Part shown: positions 9,413 through 18,493 of the stretch, piece after piece
Numbering within the stretch: the first letter of the stretch is position 1
How the letters are laid out: the number at the start of each line of letters is the position of its first letter
Assembly: GCF_003055625.1 (NCBI RefSeq)
Contig: NZ_CP028811.1
Span: 2,976,001 to 3,040,000 of the forward strand
DNA length: 64,000 bases
Direction: 5' to 3'
DNA from: Flavobacterium magnum
GTDB taxonomy: Bacteria; Bacteroidota; Bacteroidia; Flavobacteriales; Flavobacteriaceae
The notes under the pieces: model-generated
The model's database searches: none
The model's input: the letters and a program-made list of their open reading frames with translations, nothing else
Told to the model about the DNA's origin: nothing
Position numbers and translations under genes: made by a program

Positions 9413-10444
9413 TTAGTTGGTTGGCGTTTCAGCGGATTTTCTGTTGGCAAGCAATTCCGAAAGCAATTCCGAAAGGCTTACTGAGGCACAGGCAATCCGC
9501 TCATCTGCTGCGCCGTAGTATATGTACAGGGTATCATCGAGTAACGCCGTTCCCGTAGGAAATACGACATTATTGATGTAACCCTTTAATTCCCAGTCTT
9601 TCTCGGGTTCAAAAAGCGCATACGGCAGCCTGGCGATTTCCTTGCCCGGATTTTCCAGATCGAGCAGCGCGGCACACGCAGTATACATGTAACCTGTAAC
9701 GACATCGTGGACGCCGTGATAGATAATCAGCCAGCCGTGTTCAGTTTCAATCGGAGGGCATCCGTTACCTATATAACTCAGCTCATGATTGTACTTCGGA
9801 TCCAAAACGATATGGTCTTCAAGGTTTGTTAGGTAATCCTGCCAGAAATCGGCATCAAGTTCTACGATATCCTTGATTTTGGCGATTTGAATCCCGGGCT
9901 TGATGCGGTGCAGGAAAAACAGTTTCCCGTGAACTTTTCTCGGAAAAAAAATAACATTTTTGTCCCAGATATAATTGTCGCCCATGTTGAGCCTGAAATA
10001 TTTGACGTTCAGGTCGTCGCTGTGCGTAAGCCACTCGCGGAACGTATCCCCTTCAACCCGTGGGACCACAATCCCCTTTTTCTCAAAATTGAAAAGATCG
10101 GTTGACGTGGCTACGGCGCCGAAGGCATTCACGCCGTCATACGCACAATACGACAGGTAGTAGGTACCGTCAATATTAACAATACGCGGATCCTCTACAC
10201 CGTGCTTCTCATAATCGGATTCTGATACGACAATCGGCTTATCATATCTTTCCACCACCGTAAGAGGGTCTTTTTCGTCAAACCGGCAATAGCCTATAGT
10301 TGACCGATTGCCTTTCGCAACCGCACGGTATAACATATGGATCTGGCCGTTTTCGTGAATGACTGCAGGGTTGAGTACCCCTTCGATTTCAAAATCCAAT
10401 TCCCTCTTTTCCAGCACAATGCCGTGTTTTGTGACTGCTACCAT
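9413..10444 (-). CDS. Glycoside hydrolase family 130 (mannoside phosphorylase-like)
   Basis: A 343-residue protein with the features of GH130 five-bladed propeller enzymes: 'VLNPAVIHENGQIHMLYRA' at the first blade, 'GVEDPRIVNIDGTYYLSYCAYDG' with the conserved Glu-Asp-Pro-Arg, and 'YHGVHDVVTGY'. Characterised members phosphorolyse beta-1,4- or beta-1,2-linked mannosides. The specificity group cannot be assigned here. It is the first gene of a two-gene operon with the GT4 enzyme. There is no signal peptide, so the substrate must be intracellular. Confidence 0.88.
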   Translation of the reverse strand: MVAVTKHGIVLEKRELDFEIEGVLNPAVIHENGQIHMLYRAVAKGNRSTIGYCRFDEKDPLTVVERYDKPIVVSESDYEKHGVEDPRIVNIDGTYYLSYCAYDGVNAFGAVATSTDLFNFEKKGIVVPRVEGDTFREWLTHSDDLNVKYFRLNMGDNYIWDKNVIFFPRKVHGKLFFLHRIKPGIQIAKIKDIVELDADFWQDYLTNLEDHIVLDPKYNHELSYIGNGCPPIETEHGWLIIYHGVHDVVTGYMYTACAALLDLENPGKEIARLPYALFEPEKDWELKGYINNVVFPTGTALLDDTLYIYYGAADERIACASVSLSELLSELLANRKSAETPTN

Positions 10445-10536
10445 ATTCTTTAAAATTTCAGTTTAGTAAAAATATTTATTACGCCTCCGAAATTCTTACG
10501 ACATAATTTCAAAAGCTTACAGAATTTAAACAAAAT

Positions 10537-10565
10537 AAAAAGCCTCCGTTTCCGAAGGCTTTTTA
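10537..10565 (-). terminator. Rho-independent terminator
   Basis: A 9-bp stem (AAAAAGCCT with AGGCTTTTT) around a ten-base loop, 18 bases past the stop codon of the YtxH-like gene on the minus strand. Confidence 0.8.
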
Positions 10566-10582
10566 AAACTATATGCTTAAAA

Positions 10583-10852
10583 CTAACTTGGGCTTACTTT
10601 CCCGATCCAGTCGGCAGCGCGATCCCTGGCCACATTCGTAAACTCTTCGCCACGATCGGCGGCGTGCTTGATCTCTTTCTGCGCTTTTCGTTGCAGGTTA
10701 TGTAACTTGCTTTTGAAATTATCGGCAAGTCCATCCGCCTTATCGATCAGTTTTTGTTTTTTTGACTTTTTCTTTTTGGCCAATAAAATCCCTGCAAGGG
10801 CCAGAACAGCAACTCCCGCTGCTACTCCGATAATCACTTTTTTGTTATACAT
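10583..10852 (-). CDS. YtxH-like membrane-anchored small protein
   Basis: An 89-residue protein with one membrane segment at residues 6-24 (VIIGVAAGVAVLALAGILL), a lysine-rich stop-transfer stretch (KKKKSKKQK), and a helical, charged remainder. This layout is that of YtxH/gas-vesicle-protein-like stress proteins common in Bacteroidota. The function is not established. It is monocistronic with its own terminator. Confidence 0.7.
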   Translation of the reverse strand: MYNKKVIIGVAAGVAVLALAGILLAKKKKSKKQKLIDKADGLADNFKSKLHNLQRKAQKEIKHAADRGEEFTNVARDRAADWIGKVSPS

Positions 10853-11081
10853 GGTTATTGAATTTGAATTAATAATGACATAAAGTTAGTCATCGCAAGG
10901 TCTAATACAAGCGCGGTGACCCGGGTTTAACGAAAGTTTGTGAACCCATATGGTTAAAGTGAAAACCTCGATTTGAATTCCATAAATTTTGGAAGACAAA
11001 GTCCGACAGCGTATGCGGTATTTATACTAATTTTACGCAAAATGGCCAATAATCGATGACAATACATTTCAACATCTCCTG

Positions 11082-11945
11082 ATGCCTAAGCAAAAAAATA
11101 ACGCCACCACATCATTGAAGGTTCCGCGATTCCTTCTGCTGACAGGCAGACTGCTGTCTGTGATCTCATCGTCACTCGCTACACGTTTCGCTGCGCGCCT
11201 CTTCACGACACCGATCCGGCATGCGCTTCCAAAACGTGAAATGCACATGGATTTGCAGAGCTCTCAAACGCGCCTCCTGATTCCCAAACTCCGCAAGCAC
11301 ATCAACCTTTACCAATATGGCGAAGGCGAAAAAAAGATCCTGCTGGTTCACGGCTGGTCTGGACGAGGCACACAATTGGTTAAAATTGCAGATGCGTTGC
11401 TTTCTTTAGGTTATTCTACCATAAGTTTTGATGCGCCGGCGCACGGGAAATCGGCCGGAAAAACCACACTTATGCCGGAATTTATCGAAAGCATCCTGGA
11501 AATAGACATGATGTACGGCCCGTTTGAGGCCGCTGTTGGTCATTCGCTCGGCGGTATGTCATTGCTGAATGCCATGCGGAAAGGTCTTCACCTGAAAAAA
11601 CTGGTTACGATAGGGAGCGGCGACATCATTAAGGACATTATGGATGATTTTATACGGGCGCTGCAATTGACACCCGAGATTAGTGATCGCATGCGGCGCT
11701 ATTTTGAACAGCGCGAAGGGGAAACTATGGAAAGTTATTCTTCGTATATTGCAGCGGGAAAAATTGACATTCCGGTGCTTGTGATTCATGACAATGATGA
11801 TAAGGATGTACCTGTAAAATGTGCCATCCACATTCATAAACACCTTAAAAAAGGTATGTTGAAGATTACCAAAGGCCTGGGACACCGGAAAATTCTGGGC
11901 GATCGGGAGGTTATTAATGATATAGCAGAATTTGTTCAAAACTAA
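11082..11945 (+). CDS. Alpha/beta hydrolase
   Basis: A 287-residue alpha/beta hydrolase. The oxyanion region is 'LVHGWSGRG', the nucleophile elbow 'GHSLGG' (Ser155), an acid candidate lies in 'HDNDDKDVP' (about residue 240), and the catalytic histidine is in 'GLGHRKIL' (His268). The first 35 residues are hydrophobic-basic and may form a membrane-interacting helix, but are not a clear signal peptide. The substrate is unknown. It is followed 11 bases later by the msrB-like gene, so the three genes at 11.1-12.8 kb may be cotranscribed. Confidence 0.88.
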   Translation: MPKQKNNATTSLKVPRFLLLTGRLLSVISSSLATRFAARLFTTPIRHALPKREMHMDLQSSQTRLLIPKLRKHINLYQYGEGEKKILLVHGWSGRGTQLVKIADALLSLGYSTISFDAPAHGKSAGKTTLMPEFIESILEIDMMYGPFEAAVGHSLGGMSLLNAMRKGLHLKKLVTIGSGDIIKDIMDDFIRALQLTPEISDRMRRYFEQREGETMESYSSYIAAGKIDIPVLVIHDNDDKDVPVKCAIHIHKHLKKGMLKITKGLGHRKILGDREVINDIAEFVQN

Positions 11946-11956
11946 ATCAAGTCTTT

Positions 11957-12424
11957 ATGAAAAAGTATCTTTATTTATGCGTTGGCCTTTTCGGAATGGC
12001 GACTGTCAATGCACAGGAAAAATCAACCGCTTCGCTGACCGTGAAGACCGATGCCGAATGGAAAAGCCAGCTTACCCCTGAGGAATACCGGGTGCTTCGC
12101 GACAAAGGCACGGAAAAGGCATTTAGCGGAAAGTATGTGGACACAATGGACAAAGGTACTTACGTCTGTGCTGCCTGCAGTAATCCGTTGTTCGACTCGG
12201 CCAGTAAATTTAAATCCGATGCCGGCTGGCCGACATTCGACCGTCCGATTAAGAACGCGGTCACGTTCGTTGCCGATGACAGCAGCGGTGCAGTCCTTAC
12301 CGAAGTCGTCTGCTCAAAGTGCGAAGGCCATCTGGGACAGGTAACAACTGATACCGCGGCAGGAACTTCCGGTTCGCGCTACACGGTAAGTTCCGTTGCC
12401 TTGAAATTTATTCCTGCAAAATAA
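11957..12424 (+). CDS. Exported MsrB-like protein lacking the catalytic cysteine
   Basis: A 155-residue MsrB-fold protein with a signal peptide (cleavage after VNAQ, residue 20). MsrB enzymes reduce methionine-R-sulfoxide. The zinc ligands are present as two CXXC pairs (Cys71/74 and Cys119/122). The catalytic RYCxNS motif is instead RYTVSS, with Thr143 in the cysteine position. The usual recycling cysteine of the CGWPSF motif is Ala89 (DAGWPTF), and the conserved histidine of GHLGHVF is Gln128. The fold and metal site are kept while the chemistry residues are lost. The next gene is an intact MsrB, five bases downstream. Confidence 0.88.
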   Translation: MKKYLYLCVGLFGMATVNAQEKSTASLTVKTDAEWKSQLTPEEYRVLRDKGTEKAFSGKYVDTMDKGTYVCAACSNPLFDSASKFKSDAGWPTFDRPIKNAVTFVADDSSGAVLTEVVCSKCEGHLGQVTTDTAAGTSGSRYTVSSVALKFIPAK

Positions 12425-12429
12425 TACCT

Positions 12430-12828
12430 ATGAAATACCCCGTTGAAAAACCGGAATCTGAATGGAAAGCGCAACTCGGACCCGAGCGCTATAAGATCCT
12501 GCGCGAGAAAGGGACGGAATTCCCACACTCCGGGCAATACAACCTGCATTTTGAAAACGGCACCTATTGCTGCGGCGCCTGCGGCGAGCCGTTATTCGAA
12601 AGCAATGCCAAATTTGACGCACACTGCGGCTGGCCTTCTTTTGACGAATCCATTCCCGGAAAGGTCGAATATGTCAACGACCGTTCGCACGGCATGATGC
12701 GTACCGAAATCCTCTGCGCGAATTGCGGCAGCCACCTCGGACACGTCTTTGACGACGGACCCACAAATACCGGACAGCGCTACTGCGTGAATTCGCTCTC
12801 GATAGATTTCACAAAAAAAAATCCATAA
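12430..12828 (+). CDS. msrB: Peptide-methionine (R)-S-oxide reductase MsrB
   Basis: A 132-residue cytoplasmic MsrB of normal length. Catalytic Cys119 lies in RYCVNS, the recycling cysteine Cys66 in HCGWPSF, the active-site His105 in SHLGHVF, and zinc is bound by Cys48/51 and Cys96/99. It reduces methionine-R-sulfoxide in proteins. No signal peptide is present, in contrast to the preceding exported paralogue, with which it is probably cotranscribed. Confidence 0.96.
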   Translation: MKYPVEKPESEWKAQLGPERYKILREKGTEFPHSGQYNLHFENGTYCCGACGEPLFESNAKFDAHCGWPSFDESIPGKVEYVNDRSHGMMRTEILCANCGSHLGHVFDDGPTNTGQRYCVNSLSIDFTKKNP

Positions 12829-12856
12829 AAAAAGCCGGCTCGATTGCCGGCTTTTT
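12829..12856. terminator. Bidirectional rho-independent terminator
   Basis: A perfect 11-bp stem (AAAAAGCCGGC with its complement) and six-base loop directly after the msrB stop codon; it also lies just past the stop of the convergent SIMPL gene. Confidence 0.9.
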
Positions 12857-12870
12857 CATTTCCAATTGCT

Positions 12871-13566
12871 TTAGCGTGTTGGCTTCAGTACATAACTCAC
12901 ACTGACGTTTGCCGTGATTTCAATTTCGCCGGTGGCGAGCGTTTGGTTCCCGCCATCCGACATTTCCATTTTTGCCATTGCCATCGCGTTGAACATCGGC
13001 CTTGGATAATCGATCGGAGAATTGTCAATGACCGTAAATGCCTCACCCAGAGACTGATTCAAAGAGGTCGCATAATCGTCAGCTTTTGCACGCGCATTTT
13101 TAATCGCCGCCTTACGCGCATCCGATCTATATTGTTCGAGCTTCGAGGTTTTGAAATCGACACCCGAGATGTTGTTTACACCCATATCGACAAGCCCTTC
13201 CATGAGCTCATCATATTTTGACAGGTCTTTCAGCAGGATCGTTATCGTTTGCGTGGCCTGGTAATCGTGTTTCTTTTTTTCGTAGTCATAATTGTCATAA
13301 AGATTGACGCGCTGTGTCTGGAAGTCTGCTTTCGCGATATTCATCTTCTGGATGTATTTCAAGACCGCATCGACTTTGGTGTCGTTAGCCTTTTTCACTT
13401 CCGCAGATTTTGTCCCATTGGAGATCACGGAAACCGAAATGCTTGCCTGGTCAGGGACCACCTTGATTTTTCCCTCACCATTTACAGTCAGTAAAGGGAT
13501 TTGACGTTCCTGGGCCTGTGTCAGTGACATGCATAAGAATGCAAATAATAAAAGCGTCTTTTTCAT
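12871..13566 (-). CDS. SIMPL (DUF541) domain periplasmic protein
   Basis: A 231-residue exported protein with signal peptide MKKTLLLFAFLCMSLTQAQ. The SIMPL domain is recognised from 'LTVNGEGKIKVVPDQASISVSV' in its parts (VxGEGKxxVxPDxA), from 'DFQTQRVNLYDNYDY', and from the late 'ARAKADDYATSLNQSLGEAFTV'. In E. coli the relative YggE reduces oxidative stress damage by an unknown mechanism. Most likely located in the periplasm. It is monocistronic. Confidence 0.9.
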   Translation of the reverse strand: MKKTLLLFAFLCMSLTQAQERQIPLLTVNGEGKIKVVPDQASISVSVISNGTKSAEVKKANDTKVDAVLKYIQKMNIAKADFQTQRVNLYDNYDYEKKKHDYQATQTITILLKDLSKYDELMEGLVDMGVNNISGVDFKTSKLEQYRSDARKAAIKNARAKADDYATSLNQSLGEAFTVIDNSPIDYPRPMFNAMAMAKMEMSDGGNQTLATGEIEITANVSVSYVLKPTR

Positions 13567-13602
13567 AGTATTTAATTTTAAGGATTTAAATGGTGATTGA
13601 AT

Positions 13603-14229
13603 TCAGATTTTTCCCGTTTTGGCCATTACGAACAATATTACCAATGGAATCGCAAGGTAGAGTATAATCAATGGCCTTTCCGAAAACAGCAACGGATTTG
13701 CTGCAAGCGTCATTAAGAACCCGCCCGCCGCACCTCCAAAATGCGCGGTATGCCCTATGTTATCCCTTTTGGCCTTCATGCCATAAATCGAGAAGAGCAG
13801 GTATATCAGTCCGAACAGATAGGCCGGGATAAAATTGATGCGCATCATCGGCTCAAAAAGAATAGCGGAATACATCACGCCCGTTACCGCGCCGGAAGCC
13901 CCGACAGCCCTGTAGCTGTAATCGTCTTTGTGGAAAAAAACGGTGAGCAGGCTGCCGCAAACCAAACTGACAAAATAAATGATCAGGAACCAGAAAGCGC
14001 CATTGTACGCGATGACTATCGGTGAAAAAAGGTACAGCGCAAGCATATTGAGTGCAAGATGCACAAAATCGACGTGCAGGAATGCGGATGAAAACAGGCG
14101 GTACTGCTCCCCCGCCCTGATGCTCCCAATGTGGAATTCGTACTTCCTGAAGAATGCCATATCCTCAAAGGCCTTGAAACTCATCAATGCGTTGGCAGCC
14201 ATCAAAACATACAGGTAGGTCATCGTCAT
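13603..14229 (-). CDS. Rhomboid family intramembrane serine protease
   Basis: A 208-residue membrane protein with six or seven hydrophobic segments. Catalytic Ser112 lies in GASGAVTG and catalytic His163 in TAHFGGAAGG; the conserved 'HLALNMLALY' (His and Asn) lies in an earlier segment. Rhomboids cut within transmembrane segments of substrates. A second ATG six bases downstream of 14229 is an equally possible start. The substrate is unknown. Confidence 0.92.
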   Translation of the reverse strand: MTMTYLYVLMAANALMSFKAFEDMAFFRKYEFHIGSIRAGEQYRLFSSAFLHVDFVHLALNMLALYLFSPIVIAYNGAFWFLIIYFVSLVCGSLLTVFFHKDDYSYRAVGASGAVTGVMYSAILFEPMMRINFIPAYLFGLIYLLFSIYGMKAKRDNIGHTAHFGGAAGGFLMTLAANPLLFSERPLIILYLAIPLVILFVMAKTGKI

Positions 14230-14306
14230 CGGACAGGATTTGACTACAAAATTAAGGAAATGAATGTTAAGGCTTTCTAAAATAAACCAAATACAAAGAT
14301 TAAAAG

Positions 14307-14314
14307 TATATTTG
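14307..14314 (+). promoter_or_regulatory. TAnnTTTG promoter element
   Basis: TATATTTG, a perfect -7 element 14 bases before the acyltransferase ATG. No clear -33 TTG. Confidence 0.5.
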
Positions 14315-14328
14315 CATAAAAATTTGCT

Positions 14329-15240
14329 ATGCAGCTTCTAGCTTACGTATTGATATACCCGTTGTTATGGTGTGTCTCAATGTTGCCTTTTCGCGCATTA
14401 TATATATTTTCCGATATCATCTGTTTTTTCGTCTATCGTGTTTTCGGATACAGGAAACAGACCGTCCGAAAAAATCTCGCGATTGCGCTTCCCCATTTGT
14501 CGCCCGAAGAACGGCGTGCCGTCGAGCGGAAATTTTTCACCCATATGTGCGACATGTTTCTCGAAATGATCAAAACGATGAACATCACCGACAAAGAAAT
14601 CAGGGAGCGTTTTGTATTCACCAATGAAGAAATTATCCATGACTTTGAGCGCAGGGGAAAAAGCGTTGCACTGCTCTGTGCGCATTACGCAAGCTGGGAA
14701 TGGCTCGTGGTTATGGGCAAATATACCAGTTTCAAAAGCATCGCGATTTACAAGAAAATCGGCAACAAATATTTTGACGCCCTGGTCCGCCGGATTCGCT
14801 CGAGGCTCAACGCAGAATTGGTTGAATCGAAGAAATCCATCGAATTGATCCAATACAACAACCAGCATGGCATTAAGGCTTTTTACGGGTTCGCGAGCGA
14901 TCAGTCGCCTCAGCTTTCCAAGGCAAAATACTGGGACCAATTCATGGGATTGGAAGTGCCCGTGCACACCGGCGCTGAAATGCTGGCCAAGAAGCTGGAC
15001 CTCAATGTGCTTTTCTGTAAGGTCGAAAAAGTAAGGCGGGGTTATTACAAGGCAACCCTAATGCCTTTGGTAGACAATCCGAAAGCAGTGCCTGACTACG
15101 AAATCACCAGCATTTATTTGCGCGAAGTCGAAAAACAGATTCTGGAAGCGCCGGAATATTACTTCTGGACACACAATCGTTGGAAACATTCCGGGAAAAA
15201 GAAGCCTACCGATAGAACCATCGGTGTACCATCTCTTTAA
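14329..15240 (+). CDS. LpxL/HtrB-like lipid A acyltransferase
   Basis: A 303-residue inner-membrane acyltransferase. The N-terminal hydrophobic segment (residues 2-40) anchors it and the HX4E motif is 'HYASWEW' (His119, Glu124). Proteins of this family add secondary acyl chains to lipid A or related lipids; exact position on lipid A is not predictable here. Its 3' end overlaps that of the convergent aminotransferase gene by 35 bases. Confidence 0.88.
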   Translation: MQLLAYVLIYPLLWCVSMLPFRALYIFSDIICFFVYRVFGYRKQTVRKNLAIALPHLSPEERRAVERKFFTHMCDMFLEMIKTMNITDKEIRERFVFTNEEIIHDFERRGKSVALLCAHYASWEWLVVMGKYTSFKSIAIYKKIGNKYFDALVRRIRSRLNAELVESKKSIELIQYNNQHGIKAFYGFASDQSPQLSKAKYWDQFMGLEVPVHTGAEMLAKKLDLNVLFCKVEKVRRGYYKATLMPLVDNPKAVPDYEITSIYLREVEKQILEAPEYYFWTHNRWKHSGKKKPTDRTIGVPSL

Positions 15241-16702
15241 TCGCAGGTTTCGCATCCCGGTGTGAAAACTCGTTGCTGCTGCTGTCGTATACATACTCTT
15301 CAGCCCAGGTTTTATGATGACTTGCGAGGGAAAGGATGCTGTCACAGACAAACGCGATTTCTGCATTGGTCGTCGTCGGATGAATTGACATCCTGACCCA
15401 TCCGGGTTTCTCGATTAAATCCCCTGAATCAATCTTGCACGTCAACGCATGCGATAGTTCCTGTCCTACATTGAGCAGGTAATGCCCGTACGTGCCTGCA
15501 CAACTGCATCCACCGCGCGTTTGTATGCCAAAACGGTCGTTGAGCATCTTTACAGCTAGGTTGAAATGCAAATCTTCGATGTAAAAGGAGATTACGCCCA
15601 GCCTGTCATGGTGTTGTCCCGCGAGGATCTTAATATTGTCTGCCTTTCCCAATGACGAAAAAACATACCCGACGATTTCGTGTTCGCGTTTGAGGATGTT
15701 GTCGACACCCATCTCGTCCTTTAGCTGCACGGCCAGTGCCGTCCTGATGGCCTGGAGGAATCCGGGTGTTCCGCCGTCTTCACGATCTTCAATATTGTCT
15801 ACGTACTTGTGTTCGCCCCACGGATTGGTCCAGCTCACTGTGCCGCCTCCGGGATTGTCCGGAATCATGTTGTGGTACAGTTTCTTATTGAATACCAAAA
15901 CGCCGGTCGTACCAGGGCCTCCCAGAAATTTATGAGGCGAAAAGAAGATGGCATCCAGGTAAGCTTCCGGATCTTCCGGGTGCATGTCGATCTTAACGTA
16001 AGGCCCGGAACAGGCAAAGTCAACGAAACAAAGCCCATTCTCGCGATGCATCATTTTGGCCACCTCATGATAAGGCGTCCTGATTCCGGTAACATTTGAG
16101 CAGGACGTCACCGATGCAATCTTTAACGACCGATCTTTATATTGATCCAGCAATGTCTTAAAATTGTCGAGGCAGAAAAGCCCTTTTTCGCAGGCGGGCA
16201 CGACGATTACTTCGGCTATGGTCTCGAGCCAGGAGGTTTGGTTCGAATGGTGTTCCATATGCGAAATGAAGACCACAGGCCTGTCATTCCTAGGGATGTC
16301 GGCAGTGTATGGCTTCAGGCTTTCGGGTACTTTTAATCCCAGGATGCGCTGGAATTTATTGACGACGCCGGTCATTCCCGTACCGTCATTGATCAATACG
16401 TCATCTGGACCTGCATTGACGTGCCGCTTGATAATTTTGCGCGCCTCATGGTATGCCATAGTCATCGCGGTTCCGGAAGCAGTGGTTTCCGTATGCGTAT
16501 TGGCCACGAACGGTCCGAAGTCCGAAACCATCTGCTCTTCGATAGGACGGTAAAGTCGTCCGCTGGCGGTCCAGTCGGTATAGATGATTTTCTTTCTCCC
16601 GAAAGGCGAATCGAATTCCTGGTCGATTCCAATGATATTATTCCGGAATTTTTGAAAATAGCGTTCTAAAGTCGTATCAATGCTTTGTTCTGCAGCAATC
16701 AT
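15206..16702 (-). CDS. Class V aminotransferase-fold PLP enzyme
   Basis: A 498-residue PLP-dependent enzyme of the cysteine desulfurase/selenocysteine lyase fold. The PLP lysine is in 'FFSPHKFLGGPG', with 'VDFACSGPYV' just before and a candidate active-site cysteine in 'TRGGCSCAG'. The start at 16702 (MIAAEQSIDTTLERYF) is preferred because the in-frame region upstream is arginine-rich and lacks family features. No Suf or Isc genes are near, so a role in iron-sulfur assembly cannot be inferred; a free-standing lyase or desulfurase is as likely. Confidence 0.85.
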   Translation of the reverse strand: MIAAEQSIDTTLERYFQKFRNNIIGIDQEFDSPFGRKKIIYTDWTASGRLYRPIEEQMVSDFGPFVANTHTETTASGTAMTMAYHEARKIIKRHVNAGPDDVLINDGTGMTGVVNKFQRILGLKVPESLKPYTADIPRNDRPVVFISHMEHHSNQTSWLETIAEVIVVPACEKGLFCLDNFKTLLDQYKDRSLKIASVTSCSNVTGIRTPYHEVAKMMHRENGLCFVDFACSGPYVKIDMHPEDPEAYLDAIFFSPHKFLGGPGTTGVLVFNKKLYHNMIPDNPGGGTVSWTNPWGEHKYVDNIEDREDGGTPGFLQAIRTALAVQLKDEMGVDNILKREHEIVGYVFSSLGKADNIKILAGQHHDRLGVISFYIEDLHFNLAVKMLNDRFGIQTRGGCSCAGTYGHYLLNVGQELSHALTCKIDSGDLIEKPGWVRMSIHPTTTNAEIAFVCDSILSLASHHKTWAEEYVYDSSSNEFSHRDAKPAIKEMVHRWFYR

Positions 16703-16918
16703 TTCAGGGAAATTTAGGCTGTAAATATATGGTTTTTTGAGGATTCGGGAAACAGGATTGTCATAACGACAATATCCGACGCCATACAATCGACCGTTAA
16801 CCGTCGGCCCAAAAAATAATTTGACTATATTTACGTGTCGCTGCGAGGATCGACGTTGCTTATCTACCGCGATTCGATTCCGCGTCAACATTTCAACCGT
16901 AACCTATAAACCATTGAT

Positions 16919-17296
16919 ATGAAAAGTAAGATCCTGTTTGTTTTCTCACTGCTTTTCGGCCTGATGTTCCTCAATGCCGGGCTCAACAAATTTTTCAATT
17001 ACATGCCCATGCCTGAAAAAATGCCCGAAGCGCTGGCAACGGAAATGGGTGCGTTTATGCAGATCAAATGGCTGATGCCGCTCGTGGGGCTGGCCGAAAT
17101 CTTGGGTGGGCTGTTGGTCATTTTCCCAAGAACCCGCGCCCTTGGCGCATTGATTATTTTTCCGGTAATGGTCGGTATCCTGCTGGTCAATACAGTCACC
17201 AGCACGGAAGGCTTACCGATTGCCGGGGTGTTGTTTGTCATACAGCTTTGGATACTGTATGAAAACCGGGAAAAATACCGCCCTTTGGTACAGTAA
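16919..17296 (+). CDS. DoxX family membrane protein
   Basis: A 125-residue protein with four hydrophobic segments, 'GLMFLNAGLNKF' at the start and 'MPLVGLAEILGGLLVIFPRTRALGAL' in two overlapping blocks, characteristic of DoxX/DoxD-like proteins. These are often associated with oxidoreductases, but the specific role here is unknown. Closed by its own terminator. Confidence 0.85.
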   Translation: MKSKILFVFSLLFGLMFLNAGLNKFFNYMPMPEKMPEALATEMGAFMQIKWLMPLVGLAEILGGLLVIFPRTRALGALIIFPVMVGILLVNTVTSTEGLPIAGVLFVIQLWILYENREKYRPLVQ

Positions 17297-17314
17297 CTTA
17301 CGCCATCACTTGGC

Positions 17315-17341
17315 AAAGCGGAAATGGTTTCCGCTTTTTTT
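17315..17341 (+). terminator. Rho-independent terminator
   Basis: Perfect 10-bp stem (AAAGCGGAAA with its complement), three-base loop and T tract, 18 bases after the DoxX stop codon. Confidence 0.9.
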
Positions 17342-17405
17342 ATGCGCCGACTTTACCCGCGGTCTCCAATTTTTTCACTTATTTTGACACTTCAAATCCT
17401 GTAAA

Positions 17406-18473
17406 ATGCAACCCATACAAGCCAACGGCTACACAATATATTTTGGTGACGACGGTTACACCGCACTGAACCGGTTTCTAGCCGAACAAAATTATTCCAA
17501 AATATTCATCCTCACCGACACGAACGCTAATGAATTTTGTGTACCGTCTTTCCTTTCGCAACTCGCTACCGAAACACCGATAGAGATCGTCGAAATCGAG
17601 CCGGGCGAATTGTACAAGAATATCGAAACCTGCGTGGGCGTATGGAATGCCCTTACGGAACTGGGTGCCGATCGCAAAAGCATCATGATCAATGTCGGCG
17701 GCGGCGTAGTGACCGACCTGGGCGGATTCGTGGCGGCGACATTCAAACGCGGCATCGACTTCATCCACGTTCCCACCACACTGCTGGCGATGGTAGACGC
17801 TTCAGTGGGCGGCAAAAACGGCATAGACCTTGGAACGCTGAAGAACCAGGTTGGCGTAATCAGCAACCCGAAAATGATTGTGTTCGATACGGCATTCCTG
17901 AGTTCGCTTCCGCAGATGGAAATGCGCTCCGGATTGGCCGAGATGCTCAAGCACGGGCTTATCGCCGATGCCTCTTATTGGGAGAAATTCCTCAACCTGG
18001 AAGCGATCGACGTCGACGGCCTGGATGCGCTGATTTATACCTCGGTAACCATCAAGAATACGATCGTCACCCAGGACCCTACGGAAAAAGGCATCCGCAA
18101 AGCACTGAATTTCGGTCATACGCTGGGACATGCCATCGAAAGCCATTTCCTGGAAAGCGAGGACAAAAAGACCCTGCTGCATGGTGAGGCCATCGCTGTG
18201 GGAATGGTGCTCGAATCGCACCTGTCGCTGGCGAAAGGCTACATTTCAGGAACCGATTACGACACGATAAAAAGTACGATGAATGCGCTGTACGGCGTCA
18301 TTTCATTTTCGGATGATGACATCGCCGCAATCCTGCAATTGCTGATCCATGATAAGAAAAACGAATTCGGCAAAATCCAATTTGCTTTGCTCGACGGAAT
18401 CGGGAAAGTAAGAATCGATCAGGAAGCCGATAATGAATTGATTGTTAAGGCTTTCGCGGATTATAAATCTTAA
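17406..18473 (+). CDS. aroB: 3-dehydroquinate synthase
   Basis: A 355-residue enzyme converting DAHP to 3-dehydroquinate, step two of the shikimate pathway. Visible motifs are 'NVGGGVVTDLGGFVAAT', the NAD-site 'PTTLLAMVDASVGGKNGID', and the metal-ligand histidines in 'LNFGHTLGHAIE' and 'LLHGEAIAVGM'. Length is normal. Other shikimate genes are not adjacent, which is usual in this group. Confidence 0.97.
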   Translation: MQPIQANGYTIYFGDDGYTALNRFLAEQNYSKIFILTDTNANEFCVPSFLSQLATETPIEIVEIEPGELYKNIETCVGVWNALTELGADRKSIMINVGGGVVTDLGGFVAATFKRGIDFIHVPTTLLAMVDASVGGKNGIDLGTLKNQVGVISNPKMIVFDTAFLSSLPQMEMRSGLAEMLKHGLIADASYWEKFLNLEAIDVDGLDALIYTSVTIKNTIVTQDPTEKGIRKALNFGHTLGHAIESHFLESEDKKTLLHGEAIAVGMVLESHLSLAKGYISGTDYDTIKSTMNALYGVISFSDDDIAAILQLLIHDKKNEFGKIQFALLDGIGKVRIDQEADNELIVKAFADYKS

Positions 18474-18493
18474 TATTTTTTTAATTAAAACGG

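Noticed and set aside
17537-18187. A 216-codon plus-strand frame inside aroB
   Set aside because: Overlaps aroB in another frame; arginine-rich and without motifs.
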